Assembly (NCBI GenBank): GCA_002476905.1
Contig: DLND01000075.1
Location: 1 to 11,787 of the forward strand
DNA from: Flavobacteriales bacterium UBA7519
GTDB taxonomy: Bacteria > Bacteroidota > Bacteroidia > Flavobacteriales > Weeksellaceae
DNA length: 11,787 nucleotides
Direction: 5' to 3'
Positions 1-7,119 of this stretch are shown here, one piece after another. Each line of letters starts with the position of its first letter. The stretch's first letter is position 1. Below the pieces are notes generated by a model that saw only the letters and a list, made by a program, of their open reading frames with translations, searched no databases and was not told the DNA's origin. The translations under genes and the position numbers were made by a program.

Positions 1-1083
1 TTTCCCGGCGCAAAACATACCAGGTTTCATCACGCTTTAGGTGCAATGAACCTGATGTTCAAAGCTCTGGAGACACTGAAGTTGAAGGGTGTGAAGATTT
101 CAAAAGATGAGGAAAAGGCGGCTATGCTTGCCATTCTGATGCACGACATTGGTCACGGACCATTTTCGCACGCTTTAGAAAATATGCTGATGGACGACTG
201 GCATCACGAGAAAATCTCGATTTTACTGATGAACCGGCTGAATAAAGAATTCAAAGGAAAACTGGATCTCGCCATTGAAATGTTTCAGGGGAAATACCAC
301 AGGATGTTTTTCAATCAGTTGATTTCCTCCCAGCTGGATGTAGACAGGATGGATTATCTGAAGCGGGACAGCTTCTACACAGGCGTTTCCGAAGGTAGCG
401 TGAATGTGGAGCGTATTATTTCTATGATGAATGTGAGCGAAGAGCAGCTAGTGATAGACACGAAAGGTATTTATTCGATTGAAAATTATCTCACCGCTAG
501 AATGTTTATGTACTGGCAGGTTTATTACCATAAAACAGCAGCTTTGGCAGAACATATTTTGGTTCACATCCTGAACAGGGCAAAATTTCTTGTATCGCAA
601 AATGTTGACTTGGAAGCACCGTCTAATTTGAAATATTTTTTAGTCAAAAATCAATTTGATGAAGCTACAGAAGAAGATATCAGAAGATTTACAATGCTGG
701 ATGATATGGACGTGTTTCAGGCTATAAAAGTCTGGACGGAAAACGAAGATTTTATACTTTCAAAACTTTGCAGAACAGTTATTTATAGAGAATTTCCGAA
801 AAGTATCATTTCATCGAAACCTTTTTCTGAAGACTTTTTGAAACAAAATATAGAAAAAGTGAACCAATATTTCGGGATTGACAATGGAGAAGAATTGGTA
901 GGGCAGATTTCTCGATCGCTATTGCCTTATGATACAGAAAAACAACCAATTTACATAATGGATAAAAATGGAAACAAACTAAAGCTGGAAGAATCAGAAA
1001 ATCAGATACTATTCGGTTGTATGGAAAACCCTACGAAGAAGTATATTTTCTACTGTCCTAGAGAAATTTGGGATTTGAAGTAA
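1..1083 (+). CDS. HD-superfamily phosphohydrolase (COG1078 type), 5'-truncated by window edge
   Basis: The reading frame is open from base 1, so the start lies outside the window; 360 residues are visible. Metal-binding HD motifs are in the order expected for COG1078-type phosphohydrolases: HTRFHHALG at visible residues 6-14, MHDIGHGPFSH at 47-57 with the HD pair H48/D49, and SQLDVDRMDYLKRD at 112-125 supplying the distal Asp. These proteins are distant relatives of dGTP triphosphohydrolases; members are predicted to hydrolyse nucleotides, but the substrate here cannot be read from sequence. The C-terminal half (from about residue 200) has no motif I recognise. From memory, an HD gene just upstream of lpxD is a recurrent arrangement in Bacteroidota, but a role in lipid A synthesis is not shown. 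A 64-nt gap with a promoter-like box separates it from lpxD, so the two need not be co-transcribed. Confidence 0.88.
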   Translation, partial: FPGAKHTRFHHALGAMNLMFKALETLKLKGVKISKDEEKAAMLAILMHDIGHGPFSHALENMLMDDWHHEKISILLMNRLNKEFKGKLDLAIEMFQGKYHRMFFNQLISSQLDVDRMDYLKRDSFYTGVSEGSVNVERIISMMNVSEEQLVIDTKGIYSIENYLTARMFMYWQVYYHKTAALAEHILVHILNRAKFLVSQNVDLEAPSNLKYFLVKNQFDEATEEDIRRFTMLDDMDVFQAIKVWTENEDFILSKLCRTVIYREFPKSIISSKPFSEDFLKQNIEKVNQYFGIDNGEELVGQISRSLLPYDTEKQPIYIMDKNGNKLKLEESENQILFGCMENPTKKYIFYCPREIWDLK

Positions 1084-1133
1084 AACTAATTTTGAATCGT
1101 TATAAAAATTTAAAAGATAATTAATAAAATATT

Positions 1134-1141
1134 TATCTTTG
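1134..1141 (+). promoter_or_regulatory. Bacteroidota -7 box (TATCTTTG) for lpxD
   Basis: TATCTTTG matches the Bacteroidota -7 consensus TAnnTTTG exactly. It ends 6 nt before the lpxD ATG, so transcription would start at or within a few bases of the start codon. No convincing -33 TTG/TTTG lies at the usual distance; the nearest TTTG (1091-1094) is about 39 nt away. The box is inferred from sequence only. Confidence 0.55.
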
Positions 1142-1147
1142 CAAACT

Positions 1148-2167
1148 ATGGAATTCAGTGCAGAACAGATTGCCGGTTTAATAAACGGAAGGATCATTGG
1201 AGACGGAAACACATTTATTACAGGTGTTTCTCCAATCGAAAATGGCCAGAAAGGCCACTTATCTTTTGTGGGACAAAGTCGTTTCGCTCATTATATGGAT
1301 GATACAGACTGTGCCGTTCTCATCGTTTCTGAAAATCTGTTGGAGGACAAAGCCTACAATCCAGTGATTATAGCTGTAGAAGATGCTTATCTTTCTTTTC
1401 AGGTTCTGATGAATCTTTATCAGGAAATGCAGGGCAGAAAAACGGGAATAGAAGAAGGTTCTTTCTTTCATGAAACTGCAAAAGTAGGCGAAGGTGTTTA
1501 CATCGGTGCCTTTACCTATGTTTCAGAAAAGGCAAAAATTGGTGACAATACCCAGATTTTCCCTCACGTTTACATTGGAAAAGGAGTGAAAATTGGTAAA
1601 AATTGTAAGATTGACAGCGGTGCAAGAATCTATGATTATTGTATTGTGGGAGACAATTGTGTAATTCATTCCAACACAGTAGTTGGCGGAGACGGATTCG
1701 GATTCCAACCGACAGCGGAAGGTTTCAAAAAAATTCCTCAACTGGGAAATGTCATTATAGAGGATGATGTAGAAATCGGTTCCAATTGCAGTATCGATAG
1801 AGCAACAATTGGTTCTACCGTTATTGGAAAAGGAACTAAGATTGATAATTTGATCCAGATTGCTCACAATGTGAAAATCGGGCAAAATAATGTAATTGCT
1901 GCACAAGCTGGTATCGCAGGTTCCACTGTTATCGGAGACTGGAATCAGATTGGCGGACAGGTAGGCATTGTAGGTCACATCAAAATAGGAAATCAGGTAA
2001 AGATACAGGCTCAGAGCGGTGTCAATTCATCAGCTAAAGATGGAGAAATATTGTACGGTTCGCCTGCAATCAACTACGGTGATTATAGAAGAAACTATGT
2101 TCATTTCCGAAATTTTACGGAGATTGTCAAAAGAATAAACGATTTAGAAAATAAAAAATCAGAGTAA
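1148..2167 (+). CDS. lpxD: UDP-3-O-(3-hydroxyacyl)glucosamine N-acyltransferase LpxD
   Basis: Third step of lipid A synthesis: transfers a 3-hydroxyacyl chain from ACP to the 2-amino group of UDP-3-O-acyl-glucosamine in the cytoplasm. The 339-residue protein matches the usual LpxD length (E. coli about 340). Residues 1-100 form the LpxD N-terminal uridine-binding domain, about 105-295 a left-handed beta-helix of hexapeptide repeats, and 305-339 the C-terminal helix. The catalytic His is H240 in [12 protein letters not shown] (E. coli H239), and the second conserved His is H277 in GIVGHIKIG (E. coli H276). I chose ATG 1148 ([10 protein letters not shown]); a TTG three codons upstream lies inside the -7 box and is rejected. 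The uridine-stacking pair appears as F40/F46, with Gln43 where E. coli has Asn. First gene of the lpxD - lpxC-fabZ - lpxA cluster; 47 nt precede lpxC-fabZ. Confidence 0.95.
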   Translation: MEFSAEQIAGLINGRIIGDGNTFITGVSPIENGQKGHLSFVGQSRFAHYMDDTDCAVLIVSENLLEDKAYNPVIIAVEDAYLSFQVLMNLYQEMQGRKTGIEEGSFFHETAKVGEGVYIGAFTYVSEKAKIGDNTQIFPHVYIGKGVKIGKNCKIDSGARIYDYCIVGDNCVIHSNTVVGGDGFGFQPTAEGFKKIPQLGNVIIEDDVEIGSNCSIDRATIGSTVIGKGTKIDNLIQIAHNVKIGQNNVIAAQAGIAGSTVIGDWNQIGGQVGIVGHIKIGNQVKIQAQSGVNSSAKDGEILYGSPAINYGDYRRNYVHFRNFTEIVKRINDLENKKSE

Positions 2168-2173
2168 AAGTCT

Positions 2174-2198
2174 CAGGAGAAAGAAGTCATTCTTCCTG
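2174..2198 (+). promoter_or_regulatory. short hairpin between lpxD and lpxC-fabZ
   Basis: CAGGA (2174-2178) pairs with TCCTG (2194-2198), and AGAA (2182-2185) with TTCT (2190-2193), leaving a 3-nt bulge and a GTCA loop. No T-run follows, so it is not an intrinsic terminator. It could be an mRNA structure in the leader of lpxC-fabZ or chance. No function is assigned. Confidence 0.25.
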
Positions 2199-2214
2199 CC
2201 CCAAAACTAATACA

Positions 2215-3609
2215 ATGAGTGATAAACAAAAAACCATCAAAGAAGACATCCAGCTTTCTGGAATTGGTCTTCACACAGGAAGAGAAGTTAATCTGACCAT
2301 TAAACCGGCAAAGGAAAACACCGGATTCGTGTTCGTAAGAACTGACCTGGAAGGACGTCCGCAGGTAGAAGCGGATGTAAACTACGTAACCACCACGGAA
2401 AGAGGAACTACTCTTGAGAAGCTGGGCGTCAAAATCCATACTTGCGAACATCTGTTGGCAGCTCTTGTTGGTATGGATATCGATAATGCAATATTGGAAA
2501 TGAACAGCGCGGAACCACCAATTTTAGATGGTTCTTCCAAATTCTTTGTAGAAGCTATTGAAAAAGTAGGCATTGTAGAGCAGGATTTGCCGAGAGAATA
2601 TCTTGTTATCAAAGAAGTGATGAACTATATTGATCCGTCAACTGGTTCTGAGCTTACTGTGATACCTGCAGACGATTACGAAATTACCACGATGGTAGAT
2701 TTTGGAACAAAAGTTTTGGGAACCCAGAATGCAAGTATGAAAAATATTTCTGAGTTCCGGGATGAAATTGCACCAGCCAGAACTTTCAGCTTTCTTCACG
2801 AATTGGAGCAGCTATTGGACGCCAACCTAATAAAAGGAGGTGACATCAGCAATGCTATTGTTTATGTTGATAAAGAACTGACGCAGGAAACAACTGAAAA
2901 ACTAAAGGTTGCTTTTGGAAAAGATGAAGTTTCTATCCGCCCGAACGGTATTTTGGATAATCTAAACCTTAACTTTCCAAACGAAGCTGCGAGACATAAA
3001 TTATTAGATGTCATCGGAGATTTAGCTCTTGTTGGTGTAAGAATCAAAGGAAGGGTAATTGCCAATAAACCAGGACACTTTGTGAACACTCAGTTTGCAA
3101 AAAAACTAAACAGACAATACAAATTGCAGAAAAGAAAAAATGTTCCTGATTTCGACCTCAAGGCTGAGCCTGTATTCGATATCAATGGAATTATGAAACT
3201 TTTGCCACACAGACCTCCGTTTCTGTTGGTAGATAAGATTTTAGAATTGTCTGATACGCACGTGGTAGGACTAAAAAATGTGTCCATGAACGAGCCATTT
3301 TTCGTCGGACACTTTCCAAAAGAACCGGTAATGCCAGGTGTGCTTCAGATAGAAGCCATGGCACAGGTAGGCGGAATTTTGGTTTTGGCCAATGTCCCAG
3401 ACCCGGAAAATTATTCCACTTACTTTGTAAAGATGGATAATGTAAAATTTAAGAAAAAAGTAGTTCCCGGTGATCAGGTCATCTTCAAAATAGAATTGAT
3501 GGAACCCATCAGAAGGGGAATTGTTCATATGCAAGGCTACGGATATGTTGGTGACAGCGTAGTTGTAGAAGGTGAGCTGATGGCTCAGGTTGCAAAAAAT
3601 AAAATGTAA
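2215..3609 (+). CDS. lpxC-fabZ: bifunctional LpxC deacetylase / FabZ 3-hydroxyacyl-ACP dehydratase
   Basis: One 464-residue chain with two enzymes. Residues 1 to about 300 are LpxC, the zinc UDP-3-O-acyl-GlcNAc deacetylase and committed step of lipid A synthesis: E78-H79 in TCEHLLAAL, then H261 and D265 in ARHKLLDVIGD (zinc ligands H79, H261, D265), and the acid His H288 in KPGHFVN. The H79-to-H261 spacing is 23 residues longer than in E. coli (H79/H238), so this LpxC carries an insertion. A linker of roughly 301-320 leads to FabZ (about 321-464): LLPHRPPFLLVDKI, then H366 in VGHFP and E380 in GVLQIEAMAQ as the catalytic pair. FabZ dehydrates 3-hydroxyacyl-ACP, the same pool that LpxA and LpxD draw on, so fusion fixes the two activities at equal amounts. 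This fusion is typical of Bacteroidota. The stop codon is 3 nt from the lpxA start, so the two are surely co-translated. Confidence 0.97.
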   Translation: MSDKQKTIKEDIQLSGIGLHTGREVNLTIKPAKENTGFVFVRTDLEGRPQVEADVNYVTTTERGTTLEKLGVKIHTCEHLLAALVGMDIDNAILEMNSAEPPILDGSSKFFVEAIEKVGIVEQDLPREYLVIKEVMNYIDPSTGSELTVIPADDYEITTMVDFGTKVLGTQNASMKNISEFRDEIAPARTFSFLHELEQLLDANLIKGGDISNAIVYVDKELTQETTEKLKVAFGKDEVSIRPNGILDNLNLNFPNEAARHKLLDVIGDLALVGVRIKGRVIANKPGHFVNTQFAKKLNRQYKLQKRKNVPDFDLKAEPVFDINGIMKLLPHRPPFLLVDKILELSDTHVVGLKNVSMNEPFFVGHFPKEPVMPGVLQIEAMAQVGGILVLANVPDPENYSTYFVKMDNVKFKKKVVPGDQVIFKIELMEPIRRGIVHMQGYGYVGDSVVVEGELMAQVAKNKM

Positions 3610-3612
3610 TTT

Positions 3613-4401
3613 ATGATTCACCAGCTTACAGCAGTAGATCCTCGCGCAAAAATCGGTAAAAATGTGACCGTAGAACCATTCACAACTATCGCATCCGATG
3701 TGGTCATCGGAGCAGGAACTTGGATTGGATCCAATGTAACGATAATGGATGGCGCAAGAATTGGGAAGAACTGCAAAATTTTTCCTGGGACAGTGATTTC
3801 AGCTATTCCGCAGGATTTGAAATTCGATGGGGAAGATACACAGACCATTATTGGTGATAATACAACGCTTAGGGAATGCGTAACCATAAACCGCGGAACA
3901 AAAGCATTGGGCTATACCAAAGTGGGAAATGATTGCCTGATTATGGCTACTTCTCACGTGGCACACGACTGTGTCCTTGGGAATAATGTAATAATAGCTA
4001 ACGGATGCGGTATCGCAGGTCACGTGGAGATTGGTGACTTTGTGGTGATGGGAGGACTGTCCGCAGTTCAACAGTTCGGAAAAATTGGTAAGCACGTTAT
4101 GATTTCAGGAGGCTCACTTATCAGAAAAGATATTCCGCCTTATGTTAAGGTAGCAAGAGAGCCAATTTCTTACGCAGGTATCAATTCTGTAGGTCTTAGA
4201 CGAAGGGGATTTACAAATGATAAAATTTTTGAAATCCAGAAAATTTATAGAGCGATTTTCCAAATGAAGATGAACATCACCCAAGCCATCGAGTATATCG
4301 AAAAAGAAATGCTCCCTACGATGGAAAGAGACGAAATTATAACTTTCATCCAAAACTCACCAAGAGGAATCGTGAAAGGTTACGGTTCAACAAAAGAATA
4401 A
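3613..4401 (+). CDS. lpxA: UDP-N-acetylglucosamine O-acyltransferase LpxA
   Basis: First step of lipid A synthesis: reversible transfer of a 3-hydroxyacyl group from ACP to the 3-OH of UDP-GlcNAc. At 262 residues it has exactly the length of E. coli LpxA. Hexapeptide repeats (left-handed beta-helix) fill about residues 1-185, followed by a helical C-terminal domain. The catalytic His is H118 in SHVAHDC (E. coli H125), with H115 and H137 matching H122 and H144. The position of E. coli H160 is Gln153 (AVQQF). The 'hydrocarbon ruler' position (E. coli G173) aligns with G166 in HVMISGGS; Gly there goes with long acyl chains, which suits the C15-C17 hydroxy acids usual in Flavobacteriia. It starts 3 nt after lpxC-fabZ; no separate promoter is visible. 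Last lipid A gene of this cluster. Confidence 0.96.
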   Translation: MIHQLTAVDPRAKIGKNVTVEPFTTIASDVVIGAGTWIGSNVTIMDGARIGKNCKIFPGTVISAIPQDLKFDGEDTQTIIGDNTTLRECVTINRGTKALGYTKVGNDCLIMATSHVAHDCVLGNNVIIANGCGIAGHVEIGDFVVMGGLSAVQQFGKIGKHVMISGGSLIRKDIPPYVKVAREPISYAGINSVGLRRRGFTNDKIFEIQKIYRAIFQMKMNITQAIEYIEKEMLPTMERDEIITFIQNSPRGIVKGYGSTKE

Positions 4402-4412
4402 GAAATATTTCG

Positions 4413-4451
4413 AATCATAAAAATGAGAAGTAATAACTCAATTTTATGATT
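4413..4451 (+). terminator. AT-rich palindrome between lpxA and efp, possible terminator or attenuator
   Basis: AATCATAAAA (4413-4422) pairs perfectly with TTTTATGATT (4442-4451); inside it, across an A/A mismatch, TGAG (4424-4427) pairs with CTCA (4437-4440), with a 9-nt loop. A short T-run follows at 4457-4461. A second downstream segment, TCATTTTT (4454-4461), can pair with AAAAATGA (4419-4426) and so competes with the main stem. The stem is AT-rich and the tail weak, so termination is uncertain; a protein-binding palindrome in the efp upstream region is an alternative. The rest of the 94-nt gap holds no TAnnTTTG box that I can see. Confidence 0.45.
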
Positions 4452-4495
4452 TATCATTTTTAAAAATTATAATAATAAAGAGAATATAAAACTTA

Positions 4496-5059
4496 ATGGC
4501 AACAAGTAACGATATCAAAAAAGGCCTTTGTATAGAATTTAGCAATGACATCTACAAAGTCATCGAATTTTTGCACGTGAAACCAGGAAAAGGTCCAGCA
4601 TTCGTAAGAACAAAATTGAAATCCGTAACCAACGGAAAAGTGGTGGATAACACGTTTTCTGCAGGTCATAAAATAGATGAGGTAAAAGTAATTACCAGAA
4701 AATTCCAATATCTTTATGAAGATGATAACGGATTCCATTTTATGAACAATGATGACTTTTCTCAAATCTATCTTAACAAAGAAATGATTGAAAATTCTCA
4801 GTTTATGAAAGCGGGAGAGGAAGTAACCATCATTTTAAAAGAAGCAGATGAAGTGCCACTTTCTGCAGAGATCCCACCAACTGTATATCTAGAGGTAGTG
4901 GAAGCTGATCCAGGTGTGAAAGGAAACACAGCTACCAACGCGCTTAAAAATGCAATAGTAGAAACAGGTGCAAGAGTAATGGTTCCGCTTTTTATAGAAC
5001 CAGGCGACAAAATCAAAGTGAATACTGAAGACGGCTCTTATCTAGAAAGAGTGAAGTAA
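4496..5059 (+). CDS. efp: translation elongation factor EF-P
   Basis: Binds between the ribosomal P and E sites and rescues ribosomes stalled at polyproline stretches. At 187 residues it is of normal EF-P length, with three domains: KOW-like domain I (about 1-65), OB domain II (about 67-125) and OB domain III (about 130-187). The tip of the domain I loop reads KPGKGPAFV, with the functional lysine at K32 (E. coli K34). The Pro after the Gly gives a PGKGP loop, the type reported to act without lysine modification in Actinobacteria. Domain III ends with the conserved GDKIKVNTEDGSYLERVK. No epmA, epmB or other modification gene is in the window. The gene is separated from lpxA by a palindrome and is closed by a strong terminator, so it is probably its own unit or the end of the lpx transcript. 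Confidence 0.97.
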   Translation: MATSNDIKKGLCIEFSNDIYKVIEFLHVKPGKGPAFVRTKLKSVTNGKVVDNTFSAGHKIDEVKVITRKFQYLYEDDNGFHFMNNDDFSQIYLNKEMIENSQFMKAGEEVTIILKEADEVPLSAEIPPTVYLEVVEADPGVKGNTATNALKNAIVETGARVMVPLFIEPGDKIKVNTEDGSYLERVK

Positions 5060-5078
5060 GAATTCAATGCAGTTATAG

Positions 5079-5113
5079 GCTGGAGGTTATATCTTCCAGC
5101 TTTTTCTTTTTTT
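5079..5113 (+). terminator. Rho-independent terminator after efp
   Basis: GCTGGAGG (5079-5086) pairs with CTTCCAGC (5093-5100): 8 bp with one G-T wobble and a 6-nt loop, TTATAT. A 13-base T-rich tract (5101-5113, one C) follows at once. It begins 20 nt after the efp stop and points in the efp direction, separating efp from the LpxD-like gene. Confidence 0.88.
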
Positions 5114-5141
5114 AACAATAAATTTAAAATCATTTATCAAA

Positions 5142-6044
5142 ATGACTTTTAATCAACCTCAGACTTTAAAAACTATAGCCGAAATTATCGGTGCAAAATA
5201 CATTGGAGACGAGAGTTTTCCTGTATTGGGAAGCAATGAAATCCATATGGTTCGGCCAGGTGATATTGTTTTTGTTAATCATCCAAAATATTATGACAAA
5301 GCACTCAAATCTGCGGCAACGGTTATTTTAATCGACAAAGAAGTAGAATGTCCTGCCGGAAAAGCACTTTTAGTTTCGGATGACCCTTTTCGGGATTTCA
5401 ATAAAATCAATACCCATTTTACAAGGATTTCTAATTTCAAAGAGGAACTTCACGATTTGGAAGTAGGTGACGGAACATTTATTCATCCATCCGTAGTTAT
5501 TGGGAATGATGTGAAAATAGGAAAAAACGCTCACATTTTTCCAAATGTTGTGCTGGGAGATAGAACGATAATTGGTGATAATGTTGTTATTCAGGCTAAT
5601 ACCGTTATTGGAGGTGACGCTTTTTATTATAGAAAACTGAATGGCAACTTCGATAGAATGATTTCTGTAGGAAACGTTGTTATCGAAAATAATGTGGAAA
5701 TTGGTAATTGCTGCACGATTGACCGTGGTGTAACGGCTTCTACAATTATCGGGGAAGGTAGTATTCTTGACAATCAAATCCAGATAGGTCACGACACAGT
5801 AGTTGGAAAAAGATGCCTTATTGCCTCGCAAACAGGAATTGCTGGATGCTGTATTATCGAAGATGAAGTGACAATTTGGGGGCAAGTAGGAATGGCTTCC
5901 GGTGTAAGAGTTGAAGAAGGAACTGTTCTTCTTGCCAAAGCAGGTGTAAACAGAAATCTTAAAAAAGGAACTTATTTCGGTCCGATAGCAGAAGAATTTC
6001 GTGAGTATCTCAGAAAAGAAGTCAAACTCAAAAATCTGAAGTAA
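5142..6044 (+). CDS. lpxD2: second LpxD-like acyltransferase (paralogue)
   Basis: A 300-residue homologue of LpxD. Residues 1-105 resemble the LpxD N-terminal domain, with the stacking pattern FVNHPKY at 44-50 (F44, Y50; His47 where E. coli has Asn). Residues 110-275 are hexapeptide beta-helix repeats. The catalytic His is kept as H217 in [12 protein letters not shown] (E. coli H239). Two things differ from LpxD: the second conserved His (E. coli H276, thought to stabilise the oxyanion) aligns with Gly254 in GMASGVRV, and the protein is about 40 residues shorter, with little of the C-terminal helix after 280. It is therefore either an LpxD isoenzyme using another acyl chain, or an acyltransferase for a different sugar nucleotide; sequence does not decide. 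It follows the efp terminator, so it needs its own promoter; TAAATTTA (5119-5126) is one base off TAnnTTTG. The frame is intact with no sign of decay. Confidence 0.85.
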   Translation: MTFNQPQTLKTIAEIIGAKYIGDESFPVLGSNEIHMVRPGDIVFVNHPKYYDKALKSAATVILIDKEVECPAGKALLVSDDPFRDFNKINTHFTRISNFKEELHDLEVGDGTFIHPSVVIGNDVKIGKNAHIFPNVVLGDRTIIGDNVVIQANTVIGGDAFYYRKLNGNFDRMISVGNVVIENNVEIGNCCTIDRGVTASTIIGEGSILDNQIQIGHDTVVGKRCLIASQTGIAGCCIIEDEVTIWGQVGMASGVRVEEGTVLLAKAGVNRNLKKGTYFGPIAEEFREYLRKEVKLKNLK

Positions 6045-6056
6045 ATCATATTTAAT

Positions 6057-6096
6057 TAATTCAAAAAATCTTCAATAGCAAGAAAGTTTTGAATTA
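6057..6096 (+). terminator. possible terminator hairpin after the LpxD-like gene
   Basis: TAATTCAAAA (6057-6066) pairs perfectly with TTTTGAATTA (6087-6096); an inner TCTT (6069-6072) pairs with AAGA (6080-6083) around a 7-nt loop. It starts 12 nt after the stop. The outer stem is AT-rich and the downstream stretch (TTATCGTTATTTTT) is only partly T-rich and merges with the sucD promoter region, so termination efficiency is doubtful. Confidence 0.4.
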
Positions 6097-6101
6097 TTAT
6101 C

Positions 6102-6119
6102 GTTATTTTTGCGAATAAC
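6102..6119 (+). promoter_or_regulatory. sucD promoter -7 box inside a palindromic element
   Basis: TATTTTTG (6104-6111) fits the Bacteroidota -7 consensus TAnnTTTG. It sits in an inverted repeat, GTTATT (6102-6107) / AATAAC (6114-6119), with a TTTGCG spacer. A TTTTG at 6087-6091 is only 12 nt upstream, too close for a normal -33 box. The predicted start would leave a leader of about 35 nt before sucD. Nearly the same 18-bp block precedes recA. Confidence 0.55.
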
Positions 6120-6153
6120 AAAACTTTGTAAAATCAATAAATTATAATAAAAA

Positions 6154-7026
6154 ATGTCAGTATTAGTAAACAAAGATTCTAAGGTTATCGTACAAGGATT
6201 TACAGGTAACGAAGGTACTTTTCACGCAGGCCAGATGATCGATTACGGAACCAACGTTGTCGGAGGTGTAACCCCTGGAAAGGGTGGGACAGAGCATCTT
6301 GGTAAGCCTGTTTTCAATTCTGTTGCTGAAGCTGTAGAAAAAGCTGGAGCAAACGTGAGCATTATCTTTGTACCGCCTGCCTTTGCTGCAGATGCTGTGA
6401 TGGAAGCGGCTGAAGCCGGAATAAAAGTGATTGTATGTATTACGGAAGGAATTCCTGTTGCTGATATGGTGAAAGTAAAAGATTATATCCAAGATAGAGA
6501 TGTTCGTTTGATCGGTCCAAACTGTCCTGGTATCATCACTTCGGATGAAGCAAAAATCGGAATTATGCCAGGTTTTGTTTTCAAAAAAGGAAAAGTAGGT
6601 ATCGTTTCAAAATCCGGAACGCTTACGTATGAAGCAGCTGATCAAGTTGTAAAAGCTGGATATGGCGTTTCTACGGCTATCGGAATTGGTGGTGATCCAA
6701 TCATCGGAACTACAACAAAAGAAGCTTTAGAACTGTTTATTAACGATCCTGAAACTGAAGCTGTAGTAATGATTGGAGAGATTGGAGGATCTTTGGAAGC
6801 AGAAGCTGCTAGATGGTATAAAGCAAGTGGTTCTACGAAACCTGTTGTAGGTTTTATCGCAGGACAAACTGCGCCTAAAGGTAGAACGATGGGACACGCT
6901 GGAGCTATCGTAGGTGGTGCGGATGATACTGCTCAGGCTAAAATGGCAATTATGAAAGAAAACGGAATTCACGTAGTAGATTCTCCTGCTGAAATTGGGA
7001 AAACTGTAGCAGCTGTTTTATCATAA
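6154..7026 (+). CDS. sucD: succinyl-CoA synthetase (ADP/GDP-forming) alpha subunit
   Basis: Alpha subunit of the TCA-cycle enzyme that interconverts succinyl-CoA and succinate with substrate-level phosphorylation; it works with the beta subunit SucC, which is not in this window. At 290 residues it matches the family (E. coli 289). Residues 1-125 form the CoA-binding Rossmann domain ([11 protein letters not shown] at 14-24, TPGKGG at 40-45, GPNCPG at 121-126). The second, flavodoxin-like domain carries the phosphorylated His as H248 in [15 protein letters not shown], and the EIGG motif is at 209-212. ATG 6154 gives the standard N-terminus [18 protein letters not shown]. It has its own promoter-like box and a perfect terminator, so it is likely monocistronic; separation of sucD from sucC is common in Bacteroidota. 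Confidence 0.97.
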   Translation: MSVLVNKDSKVIVQGFTGNEGTFHAGQMIDYGTNVVGGVTPGKGGTEHLGKPVFNSVAEAVEKAGANVSIIFVPPAFAADAVMEAAEAGIKVIVCITEGIPVADMVKVKDYIQDRDVRLIGPNCPGIITSDEAKIGIMPGFVFKKGKVGIVSKSGTLTYEAADQVVKAGYGVSTAIGIGGDPIIGTTTKEALELFINDPETEAVVMIGEIGGSLEAEAARWYKASGSTKPVVGFIAGQTAPKGRTMGHAGAIVGGADDTAQAKMAIMKENGIHVVDSPAEIGKTVAAVLS

Positions 7027-7050
7027 AACAATTTTATAAATAATATATTT

Positions 7051-7083
7051 TGAGAAGCTCCAGCAGAGCTTCTCATTTTTTTT
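7051..7083 (+). terminator. Rho-independent terminator after sucD
   Basis: TGAGAAGCTC (7051-7060) pairs perfectly with GAGCTTCTCA (7066-7075): 10 bp around a CAGCA loop, followed by eight T (7076-7083). It starts 24 nt after the sucD stop. It is one of the strongest terminators in the window and is directly followed by the -7 box of the next gene. Confidence 0.92.
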
Positions 7084-7086
7084 GTC

Positions 7087-7094
7087 TAAATTTG
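7087..7094 (+). promoter_or_regulatory. Bacteroidota -7 box (TAAATTTG) for the barrel protein gene
   Basis: TAAATTTG fits TAnnTTTG exactly and lies between the sucD terminator and the next ATG, predicting a leader of about 20 nt. No clear -33 element is seen, because that space is taken by the terminator hairpin. Confidence 0.5.
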
Positions 7095-7119
7095 AGCCAG
7101 AAATTTATAAAACACGAAT

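Noticed and set aside
1..1083. HD-domain gene as an anti-phage dGTPase or defence gene
   Set aside because: The motifs fit the common COG1078 housekeeping branch and the neighbours are lipid A genes. There is no other defence gene nearby.
1139..1147. Alternative TTG start for lpxD, three codons upstream of ATG 1148
   Set aside because: The TTG lies inside the TAnnTTTG promoter box, and [10 protein letters not shown] from ATG 1148 is the normal LpxD N-terminus.
1523..5885. Long antisense open frames opposite lpxD, lpxA and the LpxD-like gene
   Set aside because: They mirror the regular codon pattern of the hexapeptide repeats and show no coherent domain or start context.
5142..6044. LpxD-like paralogue as a decaying pseudogene
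   Set aside because: The frame is intact for 300 codons, the hexapeptide repeats are regular and the catalytic His is present; the differences look selective rather than random.
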